Assembly (NCBI RefSeq): GCF_003515705.1
Contig: NZ_QWEH01000001.1
Location: 434,001 to 498,000 of the forward strand
Length of the DNA stretch: 64,000 bases
Direction of reading: 5' to 3'
DNA from: Oceanobacillus profundus
Lineage (GTDB): Bacteria; Bacillota; Bacilli; Bacillales; Amphibacillaceae
Shown: in pieces, positions 1 to 8,508 of the stretch
Layout: the number at the start of each line of letters is the position of its first letter
How positions within the stretch are numbered: position 1 is the stretch's first letter
The notes under the pieces: model-generated
Databases searched by the model: none
The model's input: only the letters and a program-made list of their open reading frames with translations
Told to the model about the DNA's origin: nothing
Made by a program: the position numbers and the translations under genes

Positions 1-478
1 CTTCTTCAGTAGTTAATTCCTCCTTAAACTCATTATTCTCAATTCCTTCCTGAACGAAAGAATTAATTACTTTATAAAGATTTCTATCTGGATCAGCTAA
101 ATAATGATTTTTGTTAATTGTTAGTGACATAGCATTCATGTATACATTTCTAATTAAGTCCTTCCCTAATTCATCACGTAAATAGATCATTTGAGCTTTG
201 TAAAACATAAGAATCTTCTCGCTTGCACTAATGTTCTTGGGGATACCTTGTTGGAATGTGGAATAAAAATTATCAATATCCTTAAACTTTTCATTGAAAA
301 TGTCATATTTGGTATTGAAATGTACATAAAATGCCCCTTTAGATACATTACATTTTTTTGCTATTTCATCCACTGTTACATTATCAAACCCCTTTTTATG
401 AAACAGTTCCAGTCCAGTTTCTAAAAGCGTTTTCTTTGTCTCTAAGGCTTTTAATTTTCTTGTTGTCATACGCGGCAT
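1..478 (-). CDS. TetR/AcrR family transcriptional regulator (C-terminus cut by window edge)
   Basis: The reading frame starts at ATG 478 (MPRMTTRKLKALETKK) after a good AAGGGGG ribosome site at about 484-490 and is open to the window edge, giving 159 residues without a stop. Residues 10-60 form a TetR helix-turn-helix: GLELFHKKGFDNVTVDEIA, then KKCNVSKGAFYVHF as the recognition helix. The remaining part is a helical ligand-binding region. It is transcribed divergently from mmsB, and a perfect palindrome lies between them over the mmsB -35 box. It is therefore the best candidate to repress mmsB-mmsA-permease and itself. The inducer is unknown; a branched-chain acyl-CoA is a guess from the neighbours. 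An in-frame ATG at 469 is a weaker alternative start. Confidence 0.9.
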   Translation of the reverse strand, partial: MPRMTTRKLKALETKKTLLETGLELFHKKGFDNVTVDEIAKKCNVSKGAFYVHFNTKYDIFNEKFKDIDNFYSTFQQGIPKNISASEKILMFYKAQMIYLRDELGKDLIRNVYMNAMSLTINKNHYLADPDRNLYKVINSFVQEGIENNEFKEELTTEE

Positions 479-537
479 AAATAATCCCCCTTTTACTTAA
501 GAATAGCATAATGCTTTGGAAATATAGAATTCAACAG

Positions 538-553
538 AATAGTCTTGACTATT
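538..553. promoter_or_regulatory. Perfect 16-bp palindrome, probable TetR operator
   Basis: AATAGTC-TT-GACTATT has 7-bp arms without mismatch. Its right arm contains the -35 hexamer TTGACT (545-550) of the mmsB promoter, so a bound dimer would block RNA polymerase. It lies between the divergent TetR gene and mmsB, the usual place for an autoregulated TetR operator. The sequence is seen; the regulator assignment is inference. Confidence 0.6.
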
Positions 554-573
554 GTAAATTTTACGTTTATTAT
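545..573 (+). promoter_or_regulatory. SigA promoter of mmsB
   Basis: TTGACT (545-550), a 17-bp spacer, then TATTAT (568-573), a near-consensus vegetative promoter. It leaves a leader of about 190 nt before mmsB, which contains a cre-like site and two tiny start-stop frames. Confidence 0.6.
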
Positions 574-721
574 TTTAATTATAATTTAAGTGACCACAGT
601 ATTTGACTTTGGTATGTGAAAAAGGTTTAAAGAAAGGAGACTAATTATTATGAGTAAATTCTAATTGGGAGGCTATATATGTAATTTTTCAAGGAAAAAC
701 TTAATTACTAGATTTCAAAAA

Positions 722-735
722 TGATAGCGCTTTCT
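722..735 (+). promoter_or_regulatory. cre-like CcpA site upstream of mmsB
   Basis: TGATAGCGCTTTCT fits the catabolite-responsive element consensus TGWAANCGNTNWCA at all but two positions and has the central CGCT core. It is downstream of the promoter and just before the ribosome site at 752-761, where CcpA would act as a roadblock. Carbon catabolite repression of valine/hydroxyacid breakdown is plausible. Confidence 0.5.
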
Positions 736-766
736 AAGTGCTTATGAATATTTTAGGAGGGTCTGG

Positions 767-1663
767 ATGGGAACAAAGAAAGTAGGTTTTCTTGGATTAG
801 GGAATATGGGTTTTCCAATGGCAAGCAATTTAATGAGAGCAGGTTATACCGTATACGGAGTAGATGTAAACAAAGAAAATGAAAAAAGATTTGCTGAAAT
901 AGGCGGGATGGTTGGGTTCACTTCAGCAACATTAGCAAGTGAAGTAAATATCATTTTTACTAGTTTACCAACACCAAAGGTCGTAGAGGATGTTTATTTA
1001 GGAATCGAGGGTCTTGTGGAAAACGGAAAACCACCCTTAACTTTAATTGACTTAAGCACAATCTCACCAGAACTAAATAAAAAAGTAGCAAAAGCAGCAT
1101 TGGAAAAGGGGATTCAGTACTTGGGAGCTCCGGTTAGTGGAAGTGTAGCTGGAGCAGAGGCAGCAACGCTGAGTGTGATGGTTGGAGGAGATAAAACAAC
1201 ATATGGCTCCGCATTACCGTACCTTGAAACAATCGGAAAAAATATATTTCATGTTGGAGAAGATCACGGATTAGGAACTATTGTTAAATTAATTAATAAC
1301 CTAATGGCTGGAATTCATACACAGGCTGTCGCAGAAGCACTATCTATCGCAGATGCAGCAGGTTTGGACCATGAAATTGTTTATAGAATTGTAAATGTCA
1401 GTACAGGTCAAAGCGGCATTTTTACTAGAAACTACAAAAATTTTATTGCTCAGGATGAATATTATGAAGGGGCTTTTACTACAGCACTACTATTAAAAGA
1501 CTTAAAACTTGCGAACCATGTTTCGAATTCATTTGAGGGTAAATTACCATTGGGTGAAGAACTAGTAAATTACCTTGAATCAAATATTGAGGAGTATGCA
1601 GATAAGGACATTTCTTCAGCCTATCTTATGCTAACAGAAGAAAAGGTGAAATTAGGTAAATAG
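767..1663 (+). CDS. mmsB: 3-hydroxyisobutyrate dehydrogenase family oxidoreductase
   Basis: 298 residues, the usual length for the beta-hydroxyacid dehydrogenase family. It would oxidise 3-hydroxyisobutyrate to methylmalonate semialdehyde with NAD(P), the step before MmsA in valine breakdown. The N-terminal Rossmann motif is FLGLGNMG (residues 8-15). The substrate loop APVSGSVAGAEAATL is at 121-135, and the catalytic lysine is K174 in VKLINNLM. The start is ATG 767 after TTTAGGAGGG. mmsA follows 28 bp later, and a permease gene is next, so the three look like one operon. Other family members (tartronate semialdehyde or glyoxylate reductases) share these motifs. The mmsA neighbour is the main reason for choosing 3-hydroxyisobutyrate. 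Confidence 0.85.
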   Translation: MGTKKVGFLGLGNMGFPMASNLMRAGYTVYGVDVNKENEKRFAEIGGMVGFTSATLASEVNIIFTSLPTPKVVEDVYLGIEGLVENGKPPLTLIDLSTISPELNKKVAKAALEKGIQYLGAPVSGSVAGAEAATLSVMVGGDKTTYGSALPYLETIGKNIFHVGEDHGLGTIVKLINNLMAGIHTQAVAEALSIADAAGLDHEIVYRIVNVSTGQSGIFTRNYKNFIAQDEYYEGAFTTALLLKDLKLANHVSNSFEGKLPLGEELVNYLESNIEEYADKDISSAYLMLTEEKVKLGK

Positions 1664-1691
1664 ATATATCCAAAATGGGAGGTTTGTTTAA

Positions 1692-3200
1692 ATGACGACA
1701 TTAAAGTTAGATACAGTAACCCACTATATTAATGGGGAAAAAGTAAAAGGGAATAACGATAAATATGGTTTTGTATACAGCCCATCCACGGGCAAGCGAA
1801 TAGCTGCTGTTCCTTATGCTTCTGCTGAAGAAGTGGATGAGACCGTACAGTTAGCGAAAAAAGCTGCTGCAAAATGGGCAAAAACCTCTGTGGGAAAAAG
1901 AGTTGAAGTTCTTTTTAAATTCCGCCAATTATTAGTAGAGAATACAGATGAATTGGCACAGCTAATTGGGAAGGAAAATGGGAAAACGATCTCTGATGCA
2001 AAAGGGGAGATAAGCAGAGGAATAGAATCAGTGGATTTAGCAATAGGGGCACCGCAAATACTCAAAGGAGAACATTCTGTAAATGTTGGTGGGGATATAA
2101 ACGCTTATTCAATGAAACAGCCGCTTGGCGTTGTAACATGTATATCACCATTTAATTTCCCTGTTATGGTACCGCTTGCAATGAGTGTTATGGCAGTGGC
2201 TGTTGGGAATGCAATGATATTGAAACCATCTGAAAAAGTTCCATATTCTGCTCAATTAATCTCAGAACTTTGGGAGAAGGCTGGTTTGCCTGCTGGAGTT
2301 TGGAACGTATTGAACGGTGATAAGGATACGGTTAATGCCATCATTACACATAGCGACATACAAGCGGTAAGCTTTGTGGGCTCTACGAAAGTAGCGGAAA
2401 TTATTTATGAGGTAGGAACGAAGCATCATAAACGAGTAAATGCCTTTGGTGGAGGAAAAAACCACCTGGTTATTATGCCAGATGCGGATATTGATAAAGC
2501 AGTTGACTCCTTCTTAGGCTCTGCATATGGTTCAGCATCACAGCGTTGTATGGCTGTTTCCGTAGCAATGCCTGTCGGGCAAAAGACAGCAGATGTATTC
2601 ACGGCAAAATTAAAAGAAAAGGTTGAAAATCTTAGACCCGGTTCCTATGACGATGAATCAGCTGACTTTGGGGCCGTTATAAGTGCAGAAGCAAAACAAA
2701 GCATCTTACATTCGATTGATGAAGCAGTAAGGGATGGAGCTAATGTTGTGGTCGATGGCAGAAACCCTGATGTTGAGTTTAAGGAAGGTTTTTACCTGGG
2801 GGCTACGCTATTAGATAATGTTACTCCTGATATGAATGTATACAAAGAAGAAGTGTTTGGTCCAGCACGTACAATCGTTTCAGTAGATTCAATTGATGAA
2901 GCAATACAGCTAATCAATAATCATCAATATGGAAATGGGGTTGCTATATTCACCAATAGCGGCCGCGATGCTCGCAAATTCACGCAAGAAATAGAAGTCG
3001 GTATGGTTGGAGTAAATGTACCTATTCCAATACCTGTGGGCTATCATAACTTTGGAGGCTGGAAAGGTTCACGATTGGGTGAAGGACAAATGTTCGGACC
3101 GGATACCGCTCGTTTCTTTACAAAAACAAAGACGGTCTCGGAAAGGTGGTTTGACCAATCAAGCACAGATGAAATTAACTTTGATTTTCCTAGCAGTTAA
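1692..3200 (+). CDS. mmsA: CoA-acylating methylmalonate-semialdehyde dehydrogenase
   Basis: 502 residues. The enzyme turns methylmalonate semialdehyde (or malonate semialdehyde from inositol) plus CoA and NAD into propionyl-CoA or acetyl-CoA and CO2. Family signs are the ISPFNFPVMVP stretch at 151-161, FVGSTKVAEIIYE near 228-240, GGGKNHLVIMPDAD (253-266), where the common ALDH glutamate is replaced as in CoA-acylating members, and nucleophile Cys286 in ASQRCMAVS. It is also related to iolA, but no inositol genes are nearby and mmsB is immediately upstream, so a valine role is preferred. The ribosome site is GGGAGG before ATG 1692, and a strong terminator follows at 3207. Confidence 0.9.
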   Translation: MTTLKLDTVTHYINGEKVKGNNDKYGFVYSPSTGKRIAAVPYASAEEVDETVQLAKKAAAKWAKTSVGKRVEVLFKFRQLLVENTDELAQLIGKENGKTISDAKGEISRGIESVDLAIGAPQILKGEHSVNVGGDINAYSMKQPLGVVTCISPFNFPVMVPLAMSVMAVAVGNAMILKPSEKVPYSAQLISELWEKAGLPAGVWNVLNGDKDTVNAIITHSDIQAVSFVGSTKVAEIIYEVGTKHHKRVNAFGGGKNHLVIMPDADIDKAVDSFLGSAYGSASQRCMAVSVAMPVGQKTADVFTAKLKEKVENLRPGSYDDESADFGAVISAEAKQSILHSIDEAVRDGANVVVDGRNPDVEFKEGFYLGATLLDNVTPDMNVYKEEVFGPARTIVSVDSIDEAIQLINNHQYGNGVAIFTNSGRDARKFTQEIEVGMVGVNVPIPIPVGYHNFGGWKGSRLGEGQMFGPDTARFFTKTKTVSERWFDQSSTDEINFDFPSS

Positions 3201-3206
3201 TGAGGA

Positions 3207-3236
3207 AGGGGCCATTAGAAGGCCCCCATTTTTTTC
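3207..3236 (+). terminator. Rho-independent terminator after mmsA
   Basis: GGGGCC (3209-3214), a 7-nt loop, GGCCCC (3222-3227), then CA and seven T. It ends the mmsB-mmsA transcript, so the permease downstream either has its own promoter or is reached by read-through. Confidence 0.85.
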
Positions 3237-3243
3237 TATGTAG

Positions 3244-3400
3244 TGTGTTCAAAAAAAGGGGATAAAAAGGGCCGAGGTCGGCTAAGAGTCAACGGCCTTT
3301 TTGCAGACGCGGATACTAGCACGACCTGAGCGTCGAAGGTCAAATGCTCTCGGTGTGTCATCTTTGCCGGACTTTTTAAACTTTCTCTATCGGTTTGATG
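3244..3400 (+). repeat. Interspersed repeat family R1, diverged copy
   Basis: The left end (TTCAAAAAAAGGGGATAAAA) and right part (TGCTCTCGGTGTGTCAT, then TTTGCCGGACTTTTT) match the copies at 36432-36592 and, reversed, 40848-41052. The middle differs and contains an extra hairpin around GGCCG/CGGCC (about 3270-3297). It fills most of the gap between mmsA and the permease gene. Confidence 0.65.
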
Positions 3401-3474
3401 ATTGGTAGATTTCAAAGACTTCAACCTTATACTGACGATTACATAAGGAATTTATGAGAATATGAGGTGATCAA

Positions 3475-4764
3475 ATGCTAGGGATTGCATTAGGGTTAGT
3501 TTTGCTAATCATCTTAGCCTACCGTGGATGGTCAATTATCTGGATTGCACCGATTTGTGCTGGCGTTGTAGCAATATTTGGTGGGCTTGACTTACTTGAT
3601 GCATATACAAACACTTATATGCAAGGATTTGTCGACTTTACGAAAAGCTGGTTCCCTGTATTTATGTTAGGGGCTATCTTTGGCAAATTAATGGAATACA
3701 GCGGAATGGCACAGTCCGTAGCTCAAGGTATAATTAAACTATTTGGTGAAAACCAAGCAATTATTGGTGTTATTATGGCTTCATCTGTTTTAGCATATGG
3801 CGGTATTAGTGTGTTCGTTGTTGTATTCGCTGTCTATCCAATCGCGGTAAATATGTTTAGACAAGCGGATATTCCAAGAAAATTGATGCCAGCTACTATT
3901 ACAGCAGGAATGATGACATTCGCAATGACAGCTCTTCCCGGGACTCCACAGATTCAGAACTTGATTCCTACTGATTATTTTAACACCACAGCGACTGCAG
4001 CCCCTATTATGGGACTTGCAGCCTCATTCGTAATGGGTGGGGGGTCTATCCTTTATTTGAAGTGGAGAGAGAAGAAGCTAAAAAAAACCGGACATGGATT
4101 TAAAGCGTTGGAAAAAGATCTGGAAGAAAAAGAAAAGATAAAGGGAAAGCTGCCAAATCTATATATATCTATACTGCCTTTAATATCTGTAATTGTTACG
4201 CTTAACATTTTTAACTGGAATATTGTCGTTTGTTTATTAATAGCTGTTTTATTGATCATCATATTTTCATTAAACAACATTAAAAGTTTGATACCATCGC
4301 TAAATCAAGGAGCTTCCGATTCTGTAATGGCGATGATAAATACTTCTGCAGCGGTTGGATTTGGAACCGTAGTACGCGTTGTTCCGGGATTCCAAAAATT
4401 AAGCGATTATATTCTGGGTATCGATGCAAATCCACTTATCTCCATGTCGATTGCTTCAAATGTATTATCCGGAGCAACAGGTTCAGCATCTGGAGGATTA
4501 GGCATCACGATGGAAGCTCTAGGTCACAAATATAATGAAATTGCCGCATCAACCGGAATAGCACCCGAAGCATTTCACCGTATCGCATCTATTGCCTCAG
4601 GGGGCTTGGACGCACTACCACATAATGGTGCGGTTATAACCATACTGATTGTGACCGGTTTAACACATAAAGAGTCTTACCGAGATATTGCGGTAGTAGC
4701 AATAGTCTTTCCGATTTTATCACTGATTCCAGCTATTTTACTTGCGAGTATCGGTGTGTATTAA
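3475..4764 (+). CDS. GntP-family permease (organic or hydroxy acid importer)
   Basis: 429 residues with about 12 hydrophobic membrane segments from residue 1 to the end, broken by one charged cytoplasmic loop near residues 197-222 (KWREKKLKKTGHGFKALEK). The signature-like stretch GATGSASGGLGI near residues 333-344 and the overall pattern match GntP/YxjC-type transporters, which carry gluconate and short hydroxy acids. Lying after mmsB-mmsA, it may import 3-hydroxyisobutyrate or a related acid; this is inference. The ribosome site is GAGGTGATC before ATG 3475. A terminator and an R1 repeat separate it from mmsA, so it may be separately expressed. Confidence 0.8.
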   Translation: MLGIALGLVLLIILAYRGWSIIWIAPICAGVVAIFGGLDLLDAYTNTYMQGFVDFTKSWFPVFMLGAIFGKLMEYSGMAQSVAQGIIKLFGENQAIIGVIMASSVLAYGGISVFVVVFAVYPIAVNMFRQADIPRKLMPATITAGMMTFAMTALPGTPQIQNLIPTDYFNTTATAAPIMGLAASFVMGGGSILYLKWREKKLKKTGHGFKALEKDLEEKEKIKGKLPNLYISILPLISVIVTLNIFNWNIVVCLLIAVLLIIIFSLNNIKSLIPSLNQGASDSVMAMINTSAAVGFGTVVRVVPGFQKLSDYILGIDANPLISMSIASNVLSGATGSASGGLGITMEALGHKYNEIAASTGIAPEAFHRIASIASGGLDALPHNGAVITILIVTGLTHKESYRDIAVVAIVFPILSLIPAILLASIGVY

Positions 4765-4809
4765 TGTATGTCCGTTAAAAAAGTAAGCAAGATATGGAAA
4801 CTGTATTGT

Positions 4810-4858
4810 ACATCACAAAATATTTAAAGCCTACCATGACTTGAATATTTTGTGATGT
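4810..4858. other. Perfect 15-bp inverted repeat downstream of the permease gene
   Basis: ACATCACAAAATATT (4810-4824) and its exact complement AATATTTTGTGATGT (4844-4858) flank a 19-nt spacer. It is AT-rich and has only a short T run, so it is either a weak terminator for the permease gene or a protein binding site. The rest of 4765-4976 shows no gene. Confidence 0.55.
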
Positions 4859-4976
4859 TTGCGTTGCGGTCATTACCAATTTCAAGATTACTATTTCATA
4901 AATAATCAAAATGTGACAGGCTATCTTTTTTATTATATAATAAATTATGAATTTAATATCTTTTACCAAAAATCTG

Positions 4977-5005
4977 TTGACTGAATGCTCATTCACGTAT
5001 AAAGT
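4977..5005 (+). promoter_or_regulatory. fadF promoter with embedded palindromic operator
   Basis: TTGACT (4977-4982), a 17-bp spacer and TAAAGT (5000-5005); TATAAA at 4998 is an alternative -10. Inside the spacer lies TGAATG-CT-CATTCA (4982-4995), a perfect 6+6 palindrome. Its half-site TGAATG is that of the Bacillus FadR (TetR family) box, although the spacing between halves is shorter than in the published box. A repressor here would directly block the promoter. The TetR gene at 11763 in the same cluster is the likely regulator (inference). Confidence 0.65.
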
Positions 5006-5044
5006 ATAGATATAGATTTCTGTAAGCGGAATTTTTCAATCAAA

Positions 5045-5058
5045 TGTAATCGCTATCA
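5045..5058 (+). promoter_or_regulatory. Consensus cre (CcpA) site upstream of fadF
   Basis: TGTAATCGCTATCA matches every defined position of TGWAANCGNTNWCA. It lies about 35 bp downstream of the probable transcription start and before the ribosome site at 5072-5081. This predicts catabolite repression of the fatty and branched acid cluster by a roadblock mechanism. Confidence 0.7.
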
Positions 5059-5088
5059 TTTAACTGTAACAAAAAGGAGGAGCCGCCA

Positions 5089-7191
5089 GTGGATACATTT
5101 ATGCTAGTTAATTGGATTGCGTTTTTAATAATCACGTTTTATGCATTGTATTTATTCGTCAGGGTCGTCTCAACACGGATTGCTTATATAGGGCTTGGTA
5201 AAAAATCCGAGTTTGATGGCGAAATTAAGTTGCGGTTACAAAGGGTGTGGACGATTGTATTTGGCCAATCAAAGTTATTGAAGGATAAGAAATCCGGTAT
5301 CATTCATGTCATGATGTTTTATGGATTTATTCTCGTTCAATTTGGTGCAATTGACATGTTTGTGAAAGGACTTTCACCAGGTAACCATTTACCATTTGGT
5401 GTGCTGTATCCAGGGTTTGTCTTCTTTCAGGAACTCGTAACGTTAATGATTCTTGTGGCGGTTGTATGGGCATTTTATCGTCGCTATATGGAGAAGCTCG
5501 TGCGGCTAAAACGTGGCTTTAAAGCTGGTCTTGTTCTTATTTTTATTGGCACATTAATGCTTTCTGTGTTATTTGGAAATGGGATGGCGCTTCTTTGGCA
5601 TGGCCATGAAGTAACATGGACAGAACCAGTTGCAAGTATGATTGCACTAGTACTGGGATGGATTTCACAAGACGCTGCAACAGTATTGTTCTATATTGCT
5701 TGGTGGGTACATACGATTACACTGCTTTCATTCCTTGTTTATGTACCGCAATCCAAGCATGCACATCTGATTGCAGCACCAATTAATGTGTTTTTAAGCA
5801 AGCAAGTCCCAGGTAAATTGAAAAAAATAGATTTTGATATCGATGAAGATAGTGAGGAAGAAATCTCATTCGGGGCAGGGAAAGTAGAAGATTTTGAACA
5901 GCATCAGATGCTTGATTTCTATGCTTGTGTGGAATGTGGCCGCTGTACAGACGTGTGTCCTGCTGCGGGAACTGGTAAAATGCTGTCGCCGATGGACATT
6001 ATGATTAAGGTTCGTGACCATTTAACCGAAAAGGGGGCAGCGATAACAGGAAAGTCCGCATGGGTTCCAGCTTACGCATTTAACAATACGGCAGGGAATC
6101 AGGCAAGCGCGCAAAAAGAAGCTGCAGCGACTGTTCAAAGCGCAAGTCTAATTGGTGATGTTATTACAGAAGAAGAGCTTTCTGGATGTACCACATGCCG
6201 AAATTGTGAGGATGCTTGTCCTGTAAACAATGAGCATGTTGGAACGATTATTGATATGCGCCGCTATCTTGTTATGACAGAAGGAAAGATGGATTCGGAT
6301 ATTCAACGAGCGGTTATGAACATTGAACGCCAAGGAAATCCATGGGGACTTTCAAAAAAAGACCGCATCAAATGGCGTGATGAAGATGAAACTGCATACA
6401 TCCCTACTGTGAAAGAGCTGAAAAAGGAAGGAAAAGAATTTGAATACCTTTTCTGGGTGAGTTCGATGGGAGCTTTTGATAGCCGCAGCCAAAAAATCGC
6501 GATTGCTTTTGCTAAACTAATGAATCAGGCAGGTGTTAGCTTTGCGATTCTAGGAAATACGGAAACGAACTCGGGTGATACAGCACGCAGAATCGGGAAT
6601 GAGTTTTTATTCCAGGAGATTGCCGAGAAAAACATTAAAACATTTGAGAAAAACGGTGTCACCAAAATCGTTACGATTGACCCGCATGCCTATAATATTT
6701 TCAAAAATGAGTACCCAGATTTCGGCTATACAGCAGAAGTGTATCACCATACGCAAATGCTCTATGATTTGGTGAAATCAGGGAAAATAAAGCCAGAACG
6801 TCCAATCAATGAAAAGCTAACCTATCATGATTCATGCTACTTAGGGAGATACAATGGTGTGTATGACCCGCCGAGGGAAATTTTAACATCTATCCCAGGA
6901 CTTGAGCTTGTTGAAATGAATCGTTCACGGGAAAATGGAATGTGCTGTGGTGCAGGTGGTGGCTTAATGTGGACAGAGGAAACGACTGGAAACCGAATTA
7001 ATGTAGCACGTACAGAACAGGCACTTGCTGTCCAGCCATCTATGATTTCCAGTGCTTGTCCGTATTGCTTAACAATGCTAAGCGATGGGACAAAGGCAAA
7101 AGAGGTCGATGAGGACATTAGTACAATGGATGTTGCTGAAATTTTAGCATTATCTATTCACTTTGACGATCAATCAAGAACAGCCTCTTAA
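5089..7191 (+). CDS. fadF: Membrane iron-sulfur oxidoreductase of acyl-CoA oxidation (FadF/YwjF type)
   Basis: 700 residues; the start is GTG 5089, 7 nt after AAAAGGAGGAG. The N-terminal third has about six membrane helices of the NarI-like type. Two 4Fe-4S motifs follow: CVECGRCTDVCP near residue 280 and CTTCRNCEDACP near 366. The C-terminal half carries the CCG-type domains of heterodisulfide reductases (HDSCYLGRYNGVYDPP near 583, CCGAGGG near 618, CPYC near 663). This matches B. subtilis FadF (YwjF), thought to pass electrons from acyl-CoA dehydrogenases and electron-transfer flavoprotein to quinone. As in B. subtilis, acyl-CoA dehydrogenase genes lie downstream, with rpoE beyond. The electron path is inference from the family. 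Confidence 0.9.
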   Translation: MDTFMLVNWIAFLIITFYALYLFVRVVSTRIAYIGLGKKSEFDGEIKLRLQRVWTIVFGQSKLLKDKKSGIIHVMMFYGFILVQFGAIDMFVKGLSPGNHLPFGVLYPGFVFFQELVTLMILVAVVWAFYRRYMEKLVRLKRGFKAGLVLIFIGTLMLSVLFGNGMALLWHGHEVTWTEPVASMIALVLGWISQDAATVLFYIAWWVHTITLLSFLVYVPQSKHAHLIAAPINVFLSKQVPGKLKKIDFDIDEDSEEEISFGAGKVEDFEQHQMLDFYACVECGRCTDVCPAAGTGKMLSPMDIMIKVRDHLTEKGAAITGKSAWVPAYAFNNTAGNQASAQKEAAATVQSASLIGDVITEEELSGCTTCRNCEDACPVNNEHVGTIIDMRRYLVMTEGKMDSDIQRAVMNIERQGNPWGLSKKDRIKWRDEDETAYIPTVKELKKEGKEFEYLFWVSSMGAFDSRSQKIAIAFAKLMNQAGVSFAILGNTETNSGDTARRIGNEFLFQEIAEKNIKTFEKNGVTKIVTIDPHAYNIFKNEYPDFGYTAEVYHHTQMLYDLVKSGKIKPERPINEKLTYHDSCYLGRYNGVYDPPREILTSIPGLELVEMNRSRENGMCCGAGGGLMWTEETTGNRINVARTEQALAVQPSMISSACPYCLTMLSDGTKAKEVDEDISTMDVAEILALSIHFDDQSRTAS

Positions 7192-7207
7192 TTGATGATA
7201 GACTGAT

Positions 7208-7227
7208 AGGGGGGAGATTCCCCTTTT
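7208..7227 (+). terminator. Weak terminator after fadF
   Basis: GGGGA (7211-7215), a 3-nt loop, TCCCC (7219-7223), then TTTT. The short stem suggests partial termination, so part of the fadF transcript may continue into the thiolase gene. Confidence 0.4.
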
Positions 7228-7244
7228 CAGTTAAACGAATTAAA

Positions 7245-7258
7245 TGAGTGAGCGTTCA
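7245..7258 (+). promoter_or_regulatory. Second TGA-TG/C-TTCA operator-like site, upstream of the thiolase gene
   Basis: TGAGTG-AG-CGTTCA matches the 4982 palindrome (TGAATG-CT-CATTCA) at ten of the twelve arm positions. It would sit in the spacer of a weak promoter, TTAAAT (7240-7245), 18 bp, GATAGT (7264-7269). The same regulator may therefore control two entry points into the cluster. Confidence 0.4.
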
Positions 7259-7299
7259 ATCAAGATAGTTAGATAAACAAAAAGAAAGGATGGAAATCA

Positions 7300-8487
7300 A
7301 TGAGAAAAACAGTAATTGTTTCAGGTGCAAGAACCCCTTTCGGAAAATTTGGTGGAGGCTTGAAGCCTTTTGCAGCATGGCAGCTAGGAGGAAAGGCAAT
7401 TAAAGAAGCGTTAAATCGAGCTGGAATTGAAGGCTCAGAAATCGATGAAGTAATTATGGGTACCGTCCTGCAAGGTGGCCAAGGTCAGATTCCTTCCCGA
7501 CAAGCGGCTCGCGAGGCTGGAATCCCATGGGAAGTAAAATCCGAAACAATTAATAAAGTGTGTGCATCTGGACTGCGTAGTATTACACTTGCTGATCAAT
7601 TGATTCGTCTTGGGGATGAGAATGTGATTGTTGCAGGTGGAATGGAAAGCATGAGCAATGCACCGTACTTTCTTCCGGAAACGAGATGGGGAAGCCGGAT
7701 GGGCGATAAAAAAGTAGTTGATATGATGGTACACGATGGACTGACATGTACGTTCACAGGGGTTCATATGGGGAATTATGGGAATTCAACTGCAGAAGAA
7801 TTCGAATTAACAAGAGAAGCACAGGACGAGTGGTCCTATCGCAGTCACAAACGAGCAATCGAGGCGATTGAAACAGGCAAATTTGCTGAAGAAATCGTTG
7901 CAGTGGAAGTGCCGGTACGTAAAGGTGAACCGATTGTCGTAGATACCGATGAAGCACCCCGAAAGGATACAACAGTTGAAAAACTAGCGGGTCTGCGTCC
8001 AGCATTTGATAAAAATGGAACAATTACAGCCGGTAATGCTCCTGGTGTCAATGATGGTGCATGTGCTTTTGTTGTGATGGGAGATGACAAGGCAAACGAG
8101 CTTGGGAAAAAACCGATGGCAACGATTCTTGGGCACACAGAAGTTGCTGTAGAAGCAAAGAATTTCCCGCAAACACCAGGACTTGTTATTAATAAATTGC
8201 TAGAAAAGACAGGATATTCCAAGGAAGACATTGATCTGTTTGAAATAAATGAAGCCTTTGCTGCTGTGTCGCTTGCAAGTGGAAAAATCGCTGACATTGA
8301 CACTGAAAAGATAAATGTTAATGGTGGTGCTGTTGCATTAGGTCATCCAATTGGAGCAAGTGGCGCCAGAATCATTTTAACCTTAATTCATGAATTAAAG
8401 CGCCGCGGTGGCGGGCTTGGCATTGCAGCTATTTGCAGTGGCAGTGGTCAAGGAGATGCAGTACTGATCGAAGTTCCTAAGGGTTAA
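7300..8487 (+). CDS. thl: Acetyl-CoA C-acyltransferase (thiolase)
   Basis: 395 residues, the normal length for a biosynthetic or degradative thiolase. It makes acetoacetyl-CoA from two acetyl-CoA, or the reverse, in the last step of beta-oxidation. The acyl-accepting nucleophile is Cys88 in [18 protein letters not shown] and [11 protein letters not shown] carry the active-site residues, and [10 protein letters not shown] near the end holds the second cysteine. The variant CSGSGQG replaces the commoner CxGGGxG. The ribosome site is AAAGAAAGG before ATG 7300, and hbd follows 21 bp later in the same operon. It resembles MmgA of B. subtilis. Confidence 0.92.
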   Translation: MRKTVIVSGARTPFGKFGGGLKPFAAWQLGGKAIKEALNRAGIEGSEIDEVIMGTVLQGGQGQIPSRQAAREAGIPWEVKSETINKVCASGLRSITLADQLIRLGDENVIVAGGMESMSNAPYFLPETRWGSRMGDKKVVDMMVHDGLTCTFTGVHMGNYGNSTAEEFELTREAQDEWSYRSHKRAIEAIETGKFAEEIVAVEVPVRKGEPIVVDTDEAPRKDTTVEKLAGLRPAFDKNGTITAGNAPGVNDGACAFVVMGDDKANELGKKPMATILGHTEVAVEAKNFPQTPGLVINKLLEKTGYSKEDIDLFEINEAFAAVSLASGKIADIDTEKINVNGGAVALGHPIGASGARIILTLIHELKRRGGGLGIAAICSGSGQGDAVLIEVPKG

Positions 8488-8508
8488 CGCAAAGGAGGAA
8501 ACAAAAAG

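Noticed and set aside
191-424. A 77-codon plus-strand frame at the window start
   Set aside because: It is antisense to the clear TetR gene and lacks a ribosome site.
3236-3424. A 62-codon minus-strand frame between mmsA and the permease gene
   Set aside because: It lies within the R1 repeat copy and other R1 copies do not keep the frame open.
4775-4996. A 73-codon minus-strand frame before fadF
   Set aside because: It overlaps the inverted repeat and the fadF promoter, is low in complexity (Ile/Lys-rich), and has no ribosome site.
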